Positions 11,001 through 19,769 of a DNA stretch of 64,000 bases are shown piece after piece. Source of the stretch: Epithemia pelagica (Eukaryota; Bacillariophyta; Bacillariophyceae; Surirellales; Surirellaceae); assembly GCA_946965045.2 (NCBI GenBank), contig OX337228.1:2480001-2544000 (forward strand), given 5' to 3'. A program made the position numbers and the translations under genes. How positions within the stretch are numbered: position 1 is the first letter of the stretch; every line of letters starts with the position of its first letter. A model generated the notes under the pieces. It saw only the letters and a list, made by a program, of their open reading frames with translations. It was not told the origin of the DNA and did no database searches.

Positions 11001-11464
11001 ACGATTGTGTCGTCGAGTTCTTGATTCGGCGATATGCACTACCCACAGGGTGGCGTTATCAGCCCTGGGAACAAGGGCACCGAGCAAGTGAAGGGCTACA
11101 CCAGTTTAGCGTGTGGATTCCCCCACCCGAGGGAGCCCGGCAATGTATCATATGGGCCCTCGAGTCCTGGTGTGAGAGCCCTTTGGACACGAGTGCAATG
11201 TTCATCGTTCCTCGCACGATCCCGGGGGCTTGGCAGCATCTGTCGAAATACGTGGTGGAATTGGAGACGCTAGATCCTCAAGATTTGCCGCTCCGTCACC
11301 AACCTTTCCTCCCCACTCCGGTTGTCGTGTTATATCTTCGTTCTCACGTGCGTTCTCTCCCTAACGACAGTGCAAGCGACCGGATGGACGAACCTGCCCA
11401 ACCCACCGGGTATTGGTGGCACAAGGAACAGGTCGCTTCCTTGTACGGGTTGTCGGCGTCATAA
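8033..11464 (+). CDS. Reverse transcriptase / RNase H of DIRS-order element
   Basis: This ORF encodes reverse transcriptase followed by RNase H of the DIRS/Ngaro kind. RT hallmarks are YCGLPMGATNSPAA at about residue 590 and the catalytic VDDFLVHG near 664. RNase H follows with GDGSGTGTGG, SNWKELKTLL, FTDNLVTYW (about 906) and HVPGRVMIGQGTDGLSRG (about 947), the last of which is characteristic of this order. About 180 residues after RNase H were not assigned to a domain. There is no conventional start: the frame is open from 7967, the listed start at 8033 is GTG, and the first in-frame ATG is near 8157. Translation may depend on splicing, reinitiation or frameshift from the Gag ORF. Its end overlaps the recombinase ORF. 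Confidence 0.88.
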   Translation: MRNETETRQGNGNGLVEEEEAVQGFKRKCAPPTSAQSKIRRMGTVNCGWHTLTEAWATFDHRWAIGARKELPESVRCLGGTRLPRDLFEKDPVDVFVVERGHIINEEKKDSTLGWRSVVQETSIGRRPGLIVESWDSRALLWGCSPVSKIEKVRWAENGYVSRYQVVRATQVGGAIRQERLLVVRIQNALSPYWRWDHLVKTTEQQERSMSNLLTPPGLVDRREWHQELPSHVHKILDHRREAMPWAYKSDRRGWICDEKRGYRRLSIQEAAKALGVNKQDAAEISSRQEDRRREHGSVLRTTSLFHWEYLSQSIIRALEKRKVEPGDEEGTQYLGGIKDTEERRTFDCLRDRSEKKLTPESDQDREYPEFHWAPPDLSEGTAWYRQRIANLEKAVLTYPPEQRPLLIKEGKRFLKTHRSNYDATGPKPTKLQVLWWEFPPEHWEAIRVGSKMNFMVPPAPAIHANGDMDAEGLRLAGEFVDELVSLGVLVETKMEEVITTAPLFSIDKPGQPGQQRIICNMKEGGQNGVSCGDPVYLNRAAHILSQMYQGGYSAVVDASKYFYQFRTHPADRPYLGTIHPVTGKVYVYCGLPMGATNSPAASCRIGQSFLRLLRTKHEVFGTRSKENTWYSGFRGEGYQSGLGYGIVIERPYGQPAVRLWVHVDDFLVHGPDWESTALALKLFLDTAVDVGLLCHPKKLSPPRQVQKYIGFLFDTRGIPTLCVPEDKRDKARCMVDYILNAPVDHEFSGLALSVVVGVLESLVEATPSRVGRTYVRCFHEVIHATAEHETLRGVERYCRCIVVPETVRSDLRWWRQILDHRIYREAYSEKSGTLIPTWGDGSGTGTGGTMSIPGQELQCWMGQWTPFVFHHSSNWKELKTLLLTLQQARDGYQEQVEGASVFYFTDNLVTYWVVANGTSKNPALHSLVRSIKMLELGLDCALQVVHVPGRVMIGQGTDGLSRGVWGTELHPQVDQTALTASVFAPLRRDDCVVEFLIRRYALPTGWRYQPWEQGHRASEGLHQFSVWIPPPEGARQCIIWALESWCESPLDTSAMFIVPRTIPGAWQHLSKYVVELETLDPQDLPLRHQPFLPTPVVVLYLRSHVRSLPNDSASDRMDEPAQPTGYWWHKEQVASLYGLSAS

Positions 11465-12899
11465 TGTGGGACGACCCTCCCACGATCGAGCCACGTTGGT
11501 TTGTCATTTTTGGCAGACGGGTTTCCGGTTTGAAGAAGGGGGGTGGGCCCGTCCCTGTGGAGTGTGGTACCATGTTGGATGTTTTCGAGCGGGGCCGCCC
11601 TTCGTCTCACGGCGACGGAACCAAGCTGGACTCTCCTTTCCTCCAGTCAAACAATGGCCTTTATTTGTGTGTGAGGCCTGTACGGTCCGAGCGGTGCTCG
11701 GACGGGAGCTCCACGGCGTTCGAGATGCTGCTCTTTTGCAGTTGGAGCGGATGCGCATTTTGGACCTGGCGCATTCCTGGTCCGAAGGTACCCACACTGC
11801 ATACCAGCAAAAGCTGGGCTTCCTGGGCAGTTTCGAAAAGCTCTTTCACGGCCTTCAACTCTTGCCCATTGCCAAGTTGCCAAAACCCCCGTCTGGTCCG
11901 GATGTTCGCCTCATGTGGGCGGCCAAGGCATATTGCCTGAAGCCGGGGCGGGAGCCGGACAGCACAGTCACGTTCGGTACGGTGCGCAGTCTGCGCAGCG
12001 CGGCATCGTATTACCACACTATTGCCATGTTGCCTACCCACGATGGTGGATTGTTGCTTGATCGCCAACAGCGATTGATAGAAGCCCGAGTACGGCCCAC
12101 CGATGGGGCGGGGCATACCTACTTCATTCGGGGCCTCCGCTCTCGAATTGGGGACAACCCCAAACCTTCCTTTGCTCTGCTGCACCGCCAGGTGGTCTGG
12201 TTTGACAACTACTTCCGACAGGCGGCACGCAACAGTGATACGGTGGCTGACCGGGTTTACTGGACCCGTGCGGCCGTGGCCAACCTGCTCTTTTGGTTGG
12301 GATGGCTCCGATCCCAGGAAGTGTTCGATTTGGTGTGGTCCCAGGTGGTTGTCATCCCGCCTTCCCACGGCCCTCGACATGATCTACCAAGGGGTTGTGG
12401 GGCAATCATGGTGACGCTCGCCCCCGAGACCAAAAGTAATCGGGTGTCGGCGGCGGACGTGGCCATCGCGTGCCGCACCTACACGGGGTTTGGATTGGGC
12501 CCTTTGGTGCTCCGATTGGCGGCCCTGGACAATCGGCAGCCGGTGGACCATCGTCCCATCTTTCGAACTCTCGACGGGCAACGTTGGACCTCTCGGTATT
12601 TTCGCGACGAATTCCTGTATCCATTGTTGCTGGCGCAACAGCCGACCGATCCGTACCTCCGCCCGTTTTCCTCTGAAGCCCTCCTCCGTGCGAAGTTCTG
12701 GTCTTTGCATTGTTATCGGCGGGGCGCTCGGTCCCATGTATCGAGACGACATCGAACACTCGGCACTCGCGCCGGATCTCCCGACGAGGTCTATGAGCAT
12801 GCCCGGTGGCGGCGCAGTCGATCTGGGGAACCGGTGGACGTCATCTATCGTCAATGGACCCTGCGGGATCGTCTCCGTTTGACACAGTTCTGCATGTGA
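11322..12899 (+). CDS. Tyrosine recombinase with N-terminal PHD-like finger
   Basis: The C-terminal half is a tyrosine recombinase that would integrate the circular cDNA. The first catalytic Arg is in GWLRSQEVF (about residue 328), the HxxRRG box is HCYRRGA (about 462), and the nucleophile candidate is the Tyr in DVIYRQW (about 507). Near the N terminus is a Cys/His cluster (C41, C44, C61, C79, H84, C87, C117, C120). Its middle part, CGVWYHVGC, is the core seen in PHD fingers, though the spacing of the second Cys pair is wider than usual. The frame has no early ATG: it opens at 11274, the listed first codon is TTG, and it overlaps the RT ORF by about 190 nt in the +1 frame. A frameshifted fusion or a spliced mRNA is therefore likely. 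Confidence 0.85.
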   Translation: MSCYIFVLTCVLSLTTVQATGWTNLPNPPGIGGTRNRSLPCTGCRRHNVGRPSHDRATLVCHFWQTGFRFEEGGWARPCGVWYHVGCFRAGPPFVSRRRNQAGLSFPPVKQWPLFVCEACTVRAVLGRELHGVRDAALLQLERMRILDLAHSWSEGTHTAYQQKLGFLGSFEKLFHGLQLLPIAKLPKPPSGPDVRLMWAAKAYCLKPGREPDSTVTFGTVRSLRSAASYYHTIAMLPTHDGGLLLDRQQRLIEARVRPTDGAGHTYFIRGLRSRIGDNPKPSFALLHRQVVWFDNYFRQAARNSDTVADRVYWTRAAVANLLFWLGWLRSQEVFDLVWSQVVVIPPSHGPRHDLPRGCGAIMVTLAPETKSNRVSAADVAIACRTYTGFGLGPLVLRLAALDNRQPVDHRPIFRTLDGQRWTSRYFRDEFLYPLLLAQQPTDPYLRPFSSEALLRAKFWSLHCYRRGARSHVSRRHRTLGTRAGSPDEVYEHARWRRSRSGEPVDVIYRQWTLRDRLRLTQFCM

Positions 12900-13054
12900 C
12901 ATGCGGTTGGGGGGGGGAGAAGCGGTGAAGTAGAGGGACACGAGACGAGAACCAAGAGAGAAGAAAAGAAAAAGAAGAAACGACGACCAAGAGAAAAAGA
13001 TATGAACCAAAGAAGAGAAACAAGATATGAACCAAAGAAGCGCGGGGGGAAGTA
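12900..13054 (+). other. Spacer between recombinase ORF and repeat B1
   Basis: A purine-rich stretch full of AAGAGA/AAGAAA runs with a short internal duplication of GATATGAACCAAAGAAG near 12999-13040. No gene is seen. In a retroelement it could act as a priming or RNA-processing region, but nothing here proves that. Confidence 0.5.
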
Positions 13055-13246
13055 TGGGGCCGACTCCCTATGCCGAGACGTCCCTTGGAACGCAGCAGGT
13101 GGACGGACGCTATCCACGACTGCGCGGTCGCCTCTGGACCACAGGCACTCTGCTGCTCCGGGACTGGCAGGAGTCGGCTTTGGAGTTTGTGTGGGAAGGG
13201 ACATTCCCACACCACCTTCTATTAGAGAGACTCTGAGATTACAACC
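13055..13246 (+). repeat. Split direct repeat B1
   Basis: This 192-bp repeat starts TGGGGCCGACTCCC and ends GAGATTACAACC. It matches 13482-13673, with one difference noticed by eye (TATCCACGAC here, TATCCGCGAC there). Its last C is also the first base of A2, so B1 and A2 abut with no spacer, as expected if that junction reflects the circular intermediate. Confidence 0.88.
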
Positions 13247-13466
13247 TCACCACTTCGCCCAAATTGGAAGGTTCGCACGCGAAGAGCCACTGACGTAGAA
13301 CACGTCATGACGTAAGAAATGATCAAGGGCTGTCAGGCCCTACCAGAGAGTGATGGAAGGCCATCAAGCCCAGCCAAAAAGATGACGAACGAACTCTCAC
13401 TTTTTTGGAGAAACCACCACCGCTCGTGCAAAGAAGAGCACGAAGCTAGATAGTTTTTAACGATCT
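13246..13466 (+). repeat. Split direct repeat A2
   Basis: Second copy of the 221-bp repeat found at 4624-4844. It lies between B1 and B2. Pairing of A1 with A2 and of B1 with B2 would let a linear RNA be copied into a complete circle. Confidence 0.9.
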
Positions 13467-13481
13467 CCCGCCCACCCACCC

Positions 13482-13673
13482 TGGGGCCGACTCCCTATGC
13501 CGAGACGTCCCTTGGAACGCAGCAGGTGGACGGACGCTATCCGCGACTGCGCGGTCGCCTCTGGACCACAGGCACTCTGCTGCTCCGGGACTGGCAGGAG
13601 TCGGCTTTGGAGTTTGTGTGGGAAGGGACATTCCCACACCACCTTCTATTAGAGAGACTCTGAGATTACAACC
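13482..13673 (+). repeat. Split direct repeat B2, right end of element
   Basis: Second copy of the 192-bp repeat B1. A 15-bp spacer rich in CCCACC separates it from A2. The element ends at about 13673, where the match to B1 stops, and the LRR gene promoter region begins directly after. Confidence 0.88.
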
Positions 13674-13915
13674 GATGGAGAGTGTTGTGATGTGTCTTGG
13701 CAACTGCTCTGGGAACTTGCGACGGCTGTTGAGATATTCTGTTGGGATTTGTAAATATGAAGGCCGAATACGTCGTAGAATATTTCGATCGGTGAACGAG
13801 ACGAGGGCGAAGTCAACCTTGGGTGTGCGGTTGTATAATTCGTAGTGTTGCTTTTCAAACATCATCCGACAACATACCATTGTCGATCTCCGTTGTCGAC
13901 TAAAAGCAAGGAAGC

Positions 13916-16900
13916 ATGGAAGAGAACCAAGACAAGAAGGACAAAGCAGATTCGCAGGATGACAGCGGTGAGAACGAACACACGAAGGAGAGTTCCGAGA
14001 ACGGTCAATCAGGTGCTGAGTCTCTCTCTCGTCTGGAACAAGATGTCCAACAGAAGCGACAAGCGGCAGGAAAGGCAACGGCGGCCGTTCGTCCAGGGGC
14101 AGTTTCTGTGACACCACCCGACACGCCCTCTCCATCTGGAGCTACGACTACTACTACTACTTCATCGGTCTTGTCGCAATTGGAGCTTGAGGTTTCGGCC
14201 AAGTCGAGAGCTGAAACTGATAGGACAGGGACAAGCCGACCCGGAGCAGTATCCGTCGACGGGCCCTCTTCTCTTGGCCGTCTGGAACGTGATATTACGG
14301 CCAAGTTAACAGGGAATGGAACAACAGGAGAGCAATCTTTGGACGTCTCGTCGCTCTCTCAAATGGAACAAGACGTGATCTCCAAGACGCAAGGACGCGG
14401 AAGTAGACCATCATCCATGTCAGGGGCGGCCCCTATCGGTGCGTCGACGCAACAGGCAGCGACTACTCCAGGTGCTGTGGCGGTCCCCGGTGGGGGGAGG
14501 ACTCTGTCACAAATGGAACAAGACGTGGTCTCCAAGACGCAAGGACGCGGAAGCAGACCATCGTCCATGTCAGGGGCGGCCCCTATCGGTTCGTCGACGC
14601 ACCAGCCAGCGACTGCTCCAGGTGTTGTGGCGGTCCCCGGTGGGGGAAGGACTCTGTCACAAATGGAACAAGATGTGGTCGCGAAGACACAGGGGTTCTC
14701 GCAACGAACGGCTGTCGGAGTTGCAGTTGGAGGGGGCGTTTCGTCCTTGTCGAGCTTGGAACATGATGTCGCGGCAAAAGCCAGTGGCCAAGCTTTGGGA
14801 GGCCCTGCAACGAGACCAGGGGCTGTAGCGAGTGGTGGTGGTGATGCTGTGCCATCTCTTTCTCTGTCTAGTTTGGAACACGATGTCGCGGCAAAAGCCA
14901 GTGGCCGACCATCGGGGGGCCCTGCAACGAGACCGGGGGCTGTGGCCAGTGGTGGTGGTGATGCTGCGCCATCTCTTTCTCTGTCTAGTTTGGAACACGA
15001 TGTCGCGGCAAAAGCCAGTGGCCAAGCATCGGGGGGCCCAGCAACGAGACCTGGGGCTGTGGCCAGTGGTGGTGATGCTGCGCCATCTCTTTCTCTGTCT
15101 AGTTTGGAACACGATGTCGCGGCAAAAGCCAGTGGCCAAGCATCGGGGGGCCCTGCAACGAGACCTGGGGCTGTGGCCAGTGGTGGTGATGCTGTGCCGT
15201 CGCTTTCTCAAGTCGAACAGGATGTGATTGCCAAAACGCAGGGACGTGGAGGAGGGCCCGCTTTCATTGCTGGAGCAGTGGCATACAGTGGCGGCGGTGG
15301 TGAAATGAATTCACTATCGCAAATGGAAGAATATGTCAATGCTAAAACACATTATCTAGCGGGAGGACCGGGAGCAGGACCGGGTTTAGTGGCGAGAAGC
15401 AGCGGTGCAACGTCCTCTCTTGCTGGTATGGAAAACGACGTGAGGGCAAAAGCGGAATCACAAGCAGCGGCCCCGGCTATGTTCCCTGGTGTCACGGCCG
15501 CCGGAGGAGTAGGTGGGTCATCTCTTTCGAATATGGAGCAAGACATTGTTGCGAAAACACAAGGGATGGGGCGACAGCCTACGCCGAATGCCGCTGTGGG
15601 GGCAGTATCTCTGAATCAAATCGAAGAAGATGTGTTAGCCAAGACACAAGGGGGAGTTCCATCTCAGGCCGAGGCGGGAGGTGCCATGTCGTCTCTTGCT
15701 CAAATGGAAGCAGATTACGTGGGGCAGTCTGAACCGTCTTCTCGTGTACCCCCGTCGTACGGGGCTGGAGCCGCTGCAGTCGCTGCTTATGGCATACCCG
15801 AACCGGCATTTCCTCATCCGAATAGTAGCCTTGGGGTTGGCCTACCTCAGGAAAGCAGAGGCGTCGACCCGGTTGCACGTCCTCCGGAAGCCGCTCCTTC
15901 TCCCGTTGTGCGTGGTAGTACGGATGGTGAATATAGCGAGCCCGTGACGGACGGTGAACATCAAATCCAGGCATTCGTGGCAGACCCGGAGGTAGTGGAT
16001 GCCACCGGGGTGGCTGTGATTCTGTCGGAGGATGAAGAGCACGAACTAGAGAGAAAAAGTTATCGCAAGGTACTGGTTGGGGGGATTTGTCTCGTCATTG
16101 TAATTGTCGGAGTGATAATTGGCGTTGTTGTTGCAGTTGCCTCCTCGGGTGGTGGGGATAAAACCACACCAGCTCCCACGGAAAGCCCAACCGAGAGTCC
16201 GACGTTACAGCCAACCTCGTTTGATGTTGTTGAGACGGCCGATTGTCTTTCGTTTATCACCAGTACCGAGACGTTCCAGGATCGCATCTCTCCTCAATTT
16301 AAAGGGTTGCTATGGATTGTGGATGATCTTTTCGTTGATTCAGAAAGTCTTGTTTGCAGCGATGAGCGCTTTGTTACGCGGTACATCATGGGTGTGCTCT
16401 TTTTTGCTATGAACGGAGCAAGAAGAATTGTCCAACGGTTTTGGCTCAGTGAAGACCGTGACGTCTGTGACTGGATCGGGATAACATGTGTTAACAACAC
16501 TGTTATTGGAATTGATCTTGGTAAGTTCACTTGATTTTCTACCGCCAACTCTATTATTCGCCTAATTTTATTTGTATCATGGAACGCAGAGGACATTGCG
16601 GATGGAGATTCACCGTGGCAGATCCCATCGGAATTCGGTTCCTTGACCGACATCCGAGAACTTCGATTAGTGAACTGGGACGTTGAAGGGTCGGTTGTCG
16701 GCGTCTTTGACAGGATGCGATCTCTGAAAGTACTGGATTTGTCTACGAATCGTATTGAAGGCCCTCTGCCTGCGCTCTCATCAGAAAGTCATCCTCAAAT
16801 CACCCAAGTGATTTTGAAGTCAAATGAGTTCAGTGGCCAAATACCTTCTTCTTATGGGAGTTTGGACTCTTTGGGTAAGCAAACCAATGATTGTACAAAC

Positions 16901-17535
16901 CTCTTGCACAGATTGAAACACTTACCATTATTGTTTTAGAACGCTTGGATCTGTCGGAGAATAATCTCAGTGGACCACCTGGCGAGATTTTCTCGCTGGG
17001 CAGGATTCGTCTTCTTTACCTCTCTGATAATTCCGGGTTGTCGGGTTCATTACCGGCAACGGTTGACCGTCTTGCAAACATCAGAGAGTTGTATTTAGAA
17101 AATACAGGTATTGGTGGTGATTTACCAACTCAATTCTACACCCTGGCAACATTGAGAGAAATTCATTTTACAAACTCAAGGTTTTCGGGATCTATATCAG
17201 GTGATATGGTGAACATGGTAAATCTCGAGCTAGTCGATTTTAGTTTTAATAGGTTCTCGGGTAGAATTCCGAACATATGGGGGTTGATCCCCGACTTGGG
17301 TAAGTCATTGTTATCGACCAACCCTGGACTGACCGTGGTTCTCGCTCTAACCCTGCCATGGTTGCCGATTCCAGAAAATGTGAACCTGCTAGGCAATCCC
17401 GATTTGACGGGTAGTATAACAAAAGAAGACTGCGATGCCCGTGGAGGCAACAGAGGAGATATCGAAACAATCTTTGTTGATTGCGACATCGAATGCTTTC
17501 TGGACTGTTGTGACAAGCCTGGCGGTTGTTCGTAG
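13916..17535 (+). CDS. LRR membrane protein with repetitive N-terminal region
   Basis: My model has four exons: 13916-16520, 16590-16874, 16940-17299 and 17375-17535 (1,136 residues). The first 610 or so residues hold about 16 repeats of a motif like SxLExDVxAK followed by PGAVxxxG. A hydrophobic segment near residues 718-745 is a clear membrane span, then come Thr/Pro/Ser-rich residues and a cap resembling plant-type LRR N-termini (CDWIGITC). The last 300 residues are leucine-rich repeats (LDLSENNLSGPP type). There is no kinase domain. This layout is known from diatom receptor-like LRR proteins, suggesting an extracellular LRR sensor and a cytoplasmic repeat tail, but topology and ligand are unknown. 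The last intron (75 nt) has no stop and keeps frame, so it could be retained. Confidence 0.85.
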
Positions 17536-17957
17536 ATTATCCGCAACGTAACAACACGTGGGCCCTATTTTATTCAACTGATTGCACGTGAAATATGGGA
17601 CAGCATGCGAAATGATGGAATTTGGATCCGAGTAGAATTGCTGAGTGGCATTGGTAGACGTTGCTTATCTCTTGAAGTATGTATGATCACTACGAAGCTC
17701 ACTCCCAGAGTTAACCGTGATTGGTGTTTTTATTCTATTCTAACAATGACAGTACCACTGAGAACTCTCTTGCCAAGAGACACGAAGAAAAAGCACATCC
17801 AAAGCTGCACCAAAAGCAATATGACAGTGGATACCCCCTTTATATTTCCCTCTATTAACACGAGCACATTCGTAATACCAAATTACATTTGATGTACTCG
17901 CTTGGGTACTGGAACGCCTGTCAATAAGTAGTTTCACAGGTTACAAGCCCACTGTAT
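17536..17957. other. Intergenic region between convergent genes
   Basis: Short gap between the ends of the LRR gene (plus strand) and the coiled-coil gene (minus strand). It contains only weak ORFs without recognisable similarity. It probably holds the two 3' UTRs and polyadenylation signals. Confidence 0.5.
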
Positions 17958-19769
17958 TCAGTCAAAACTAATACGCCCAGATCGACTTCCGAAGTCTCCT
18001 TCCCTAATTTTCCTCTCCTCGCGCTTCTTTTGTATAGCCTCTAGACGAGTCTTGAATAGCGTTACCTCTTCTTTAGATCGGGCAGCGTTCGATTGAGACG
18101 GATCAACCCCTCGACGAGTACTAGAATCCGAGGGGATGGCACGGACAAAACTCTCACTGCTGCTCCCAAGGCTTCTATTCAACATTCGTTGGTAGTGGTC
18201 ATCATCTTGTCTGTCATTTTCACTAAACGACATGCTACTTGATGCGGCTGTTGTATCGTCTCGCTTGTCGTCGGTCGTAAAAACACCTGAATCCGCAAAG
18301 CTGTCTTCGCTTTTGGATTTAAGCAGACTGTCCACTTCAAGGATGCTCCCATATATAGCCTTTTTCACTTCAGCGAATTGAGCAAGTTCAGGATCCTTTT
18401 CTATTGTTGATTGCATCGAAGATGCGCGTTTGTATGTTTCGTCTCCTTCTTGAGCCCGTGGAAAGTATGGTTTGTTAGATTGGGACTCCTCTTTCATCCG
18501 GGCAATTTCAGTCTTGAGTGCTTTCATCTCCTCGCGAAGCCACAGAGTTGCCGATTCGGTGGTTTTCTTTTCAGCTGTGAGTGCACCGATTTGATCCTCT
18601 TGTTTCGTGCGGTCTCTGTGGGCTTCTGAAAGCATCCTTCTGTAGTCTGCAAGCTCTTCTCGAAATCTCTTGTTTTCTATTTCCATGTCTTCAATCGACT
18701 TCTGCTGTTTCCGGACCAAACTTCTCATGGCACGCATAATATCTGCGTTTATCGGACTTCCTGACGATGGACTGTTAGCCGATTGGGTACTTCCATCATC
18801 TATGTTTTCTTCAGCAACGGATGGCAGGGACGTTGACCATGCAGCTGGTTTTCCCTTTTTACGTGAGGATCTGTGCGGCATCCTTTGGACCGACAAGGAA
18901 CTGTATGAAGATGCCTCTGATCCGCTCAGATCATTTATTTGACGCTTTTCTTCCTGTCCCTTTTCTTTGTCGTATGTCTTACGAGGTACTGTCGGTTTAT
19001 CTTCTTCAATCATTTTTCTCGGAGAGGATGAATCGGCACTACCAGACGGATCAAACTGTAACACGTAGTACGGGGCAACTTCGTGTCCTTCCCCGTCTCT
19101 ACCCGTTGTTGCTGTTGTCAGAAATTCCGATAACATTCTTCTATTTCTCTTTGGAAGCCCACCACTGTCAGATGATGTTGATGTTGAATCATTGCTCGGA
19201 GAACGTGCTATGCGACCTTCCGTGATATTATCGCCGTTGCGATTCCCCGTAAGCTTCAGGCCGCGGCTCTTGGATCCTCCCGTTTCGGCTGTCGGCGCTC
19301 CAACTAGTAGAGACTGTTTATCTGAGGGAATTCGGCCCGACGAAAGTCTTGGATTAGTGCAGCTTTTCCGAGAAGGCGAGCGCATCGTTGATTTCGAGGA
19401 AAGCAATTTGCGTAATCCATCTCCACAAATGGGCGGCCTTAGCTCACGTATAGGCTCATCTTTTTCGAACGGTTTTGGTGCTGACGCCATATCAGACCAT
19501 GGACCTGACGACGATGAGGAAAGTTGAGAAGGCATCTCTCTATTGTAGATGATAGGGTGGTCGTAGCTGTCGAGGAAGGAATGCTGTAAACTAGGAGTAA
19601 GATTGAGTGGTTTGTTCCCCTTTTTGGCGAAAATGAGTAGAAATGTGAGGGAAGCGACTTGCTTATGCATTGGAAATGCCCGACTTGTGACTGGGAGTTG
19701 CTTACTTAGGGTAGTATGTCTGGTGCGACACTCCATGAAAAGGGAGTGTTTATGGTGCCTGGTAGTCAC
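17958..19769 (-). CDS. Coiled-coil, Ser-rich protein of unknown function
   Basis: Single open frame of up to 603 residues. I do not recognise the family. The N-terminal half is polar and Ser/Arg-rich, consistent with disorder. A coiled coil is likely at about residues 350-450, with heptad-like runs such as MRSLVRKQQKSIEDMEIENK. The C terminus is again basic and helical (FKTRLEAIQKKREERKIREG). The first 78 codons look less protein-like. The ATG at 19535 (protein start MPSQLSSSSSGPW) is a better start and would give about 525 residues. Cytoskeletal or scaffolding roles are common for this composition, but nothing specific supports one. Confidence 0.7.
   Translation of the reverse strand: MTTRHHKHSLFMECRTRHTTLSKQLPVTSRAFPMHKQVASLTFLLIFAKKGNKPLNLTPSLQHSFLDSYDHPIIYNREMPSQLSSSSSGPWSDMASAPKPFEKDEPIRELRPPICGDGLRKLLSSKSTMRSPSRKSCTNPRLSSGRIPSDKQSLLVGAPTAETGGSKSRGLKLTGNRNGDNITEGRIARSPSNDSTSTSSDSGGLPKRNRRMLSEFLTTATTGRDGEGHEVAPYYVLQFDPSGSADSSSPRKMIEEDKPTVPRKTYDKEKGQEEKRQINDLSGSEASSYSSLSVQRMPHRSSRKKGKPAAWSTSLPSVAEENIDDGSTQSANSPSSGSPINADIMRAMRSLVRKQQKSIEDMEIENKRFREELADYRRMLSEAHRDRTKQEDQIGALTAEKKTTESATLWLREEMKALKTEIARMKEESQSNKPYFPRAQEGDETYKRASSMQSTIEKDPELAQFAEVKKAIYGSILEVDSLLKSKSEDSFADSGVFTTDDKRDDTTAASSSMSFSENDRQDDDHYQRMLNRSLGSSSESFVRAIPSDSSTRRGVDPSQSNAARSKEEVTLFKTRLEAIQKKREERKIREGDFGSRSGRISFD

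Larger units (their letters stand above)
4624..13673 (+). mobile_element. PAT/Ngaro-like tyrosine-recombinase retrotransposon
   Basis: A 9.05-kb element with the split direct repeats that define the PAT/Ngaro group of DIRS-order retrotransposons. Repeat A1 (4624-4844) is at the left end, and B1 (13055-13246), A2 (13246-13466) and B2 (13482-13673) are packed at the right end. A1 and A2 are each 221 bp, B1 and B2 each 192 bp, and they look nearly identical by eye. Between them lie a Gag-like ORF, an RT/RNase H ORF and a tyrosine recombinase ORF. There are no LTRs and no DDE integrase. Known elements of this order are thought to integrate as a circle via the recombinase, with no target duplication, and none is seen here. 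Near-identity of the repeats suggests recent insertion. It ends about 240 bp upstream of the start codon of the LRR gene. Confidence 0.9.

Noticed and set aside
11344-13010. Several long minus-strand ORFs opposite the recombinase
   Set aside because: GC-rich shadow frames; the plus-strand recombinase motifs account for the coding signal.
13002-13298. 98-codon and 69-codon ORFs in repeats B1/A2
   Set aside because: They lie in the structural repeats of the YR element, and similar frames recur in B2.
16891-17535. Separate 214-codon LRR gene
   Set aside because: It starts inside an intron; splice signals join it to the upstream LRR exons in one frame.
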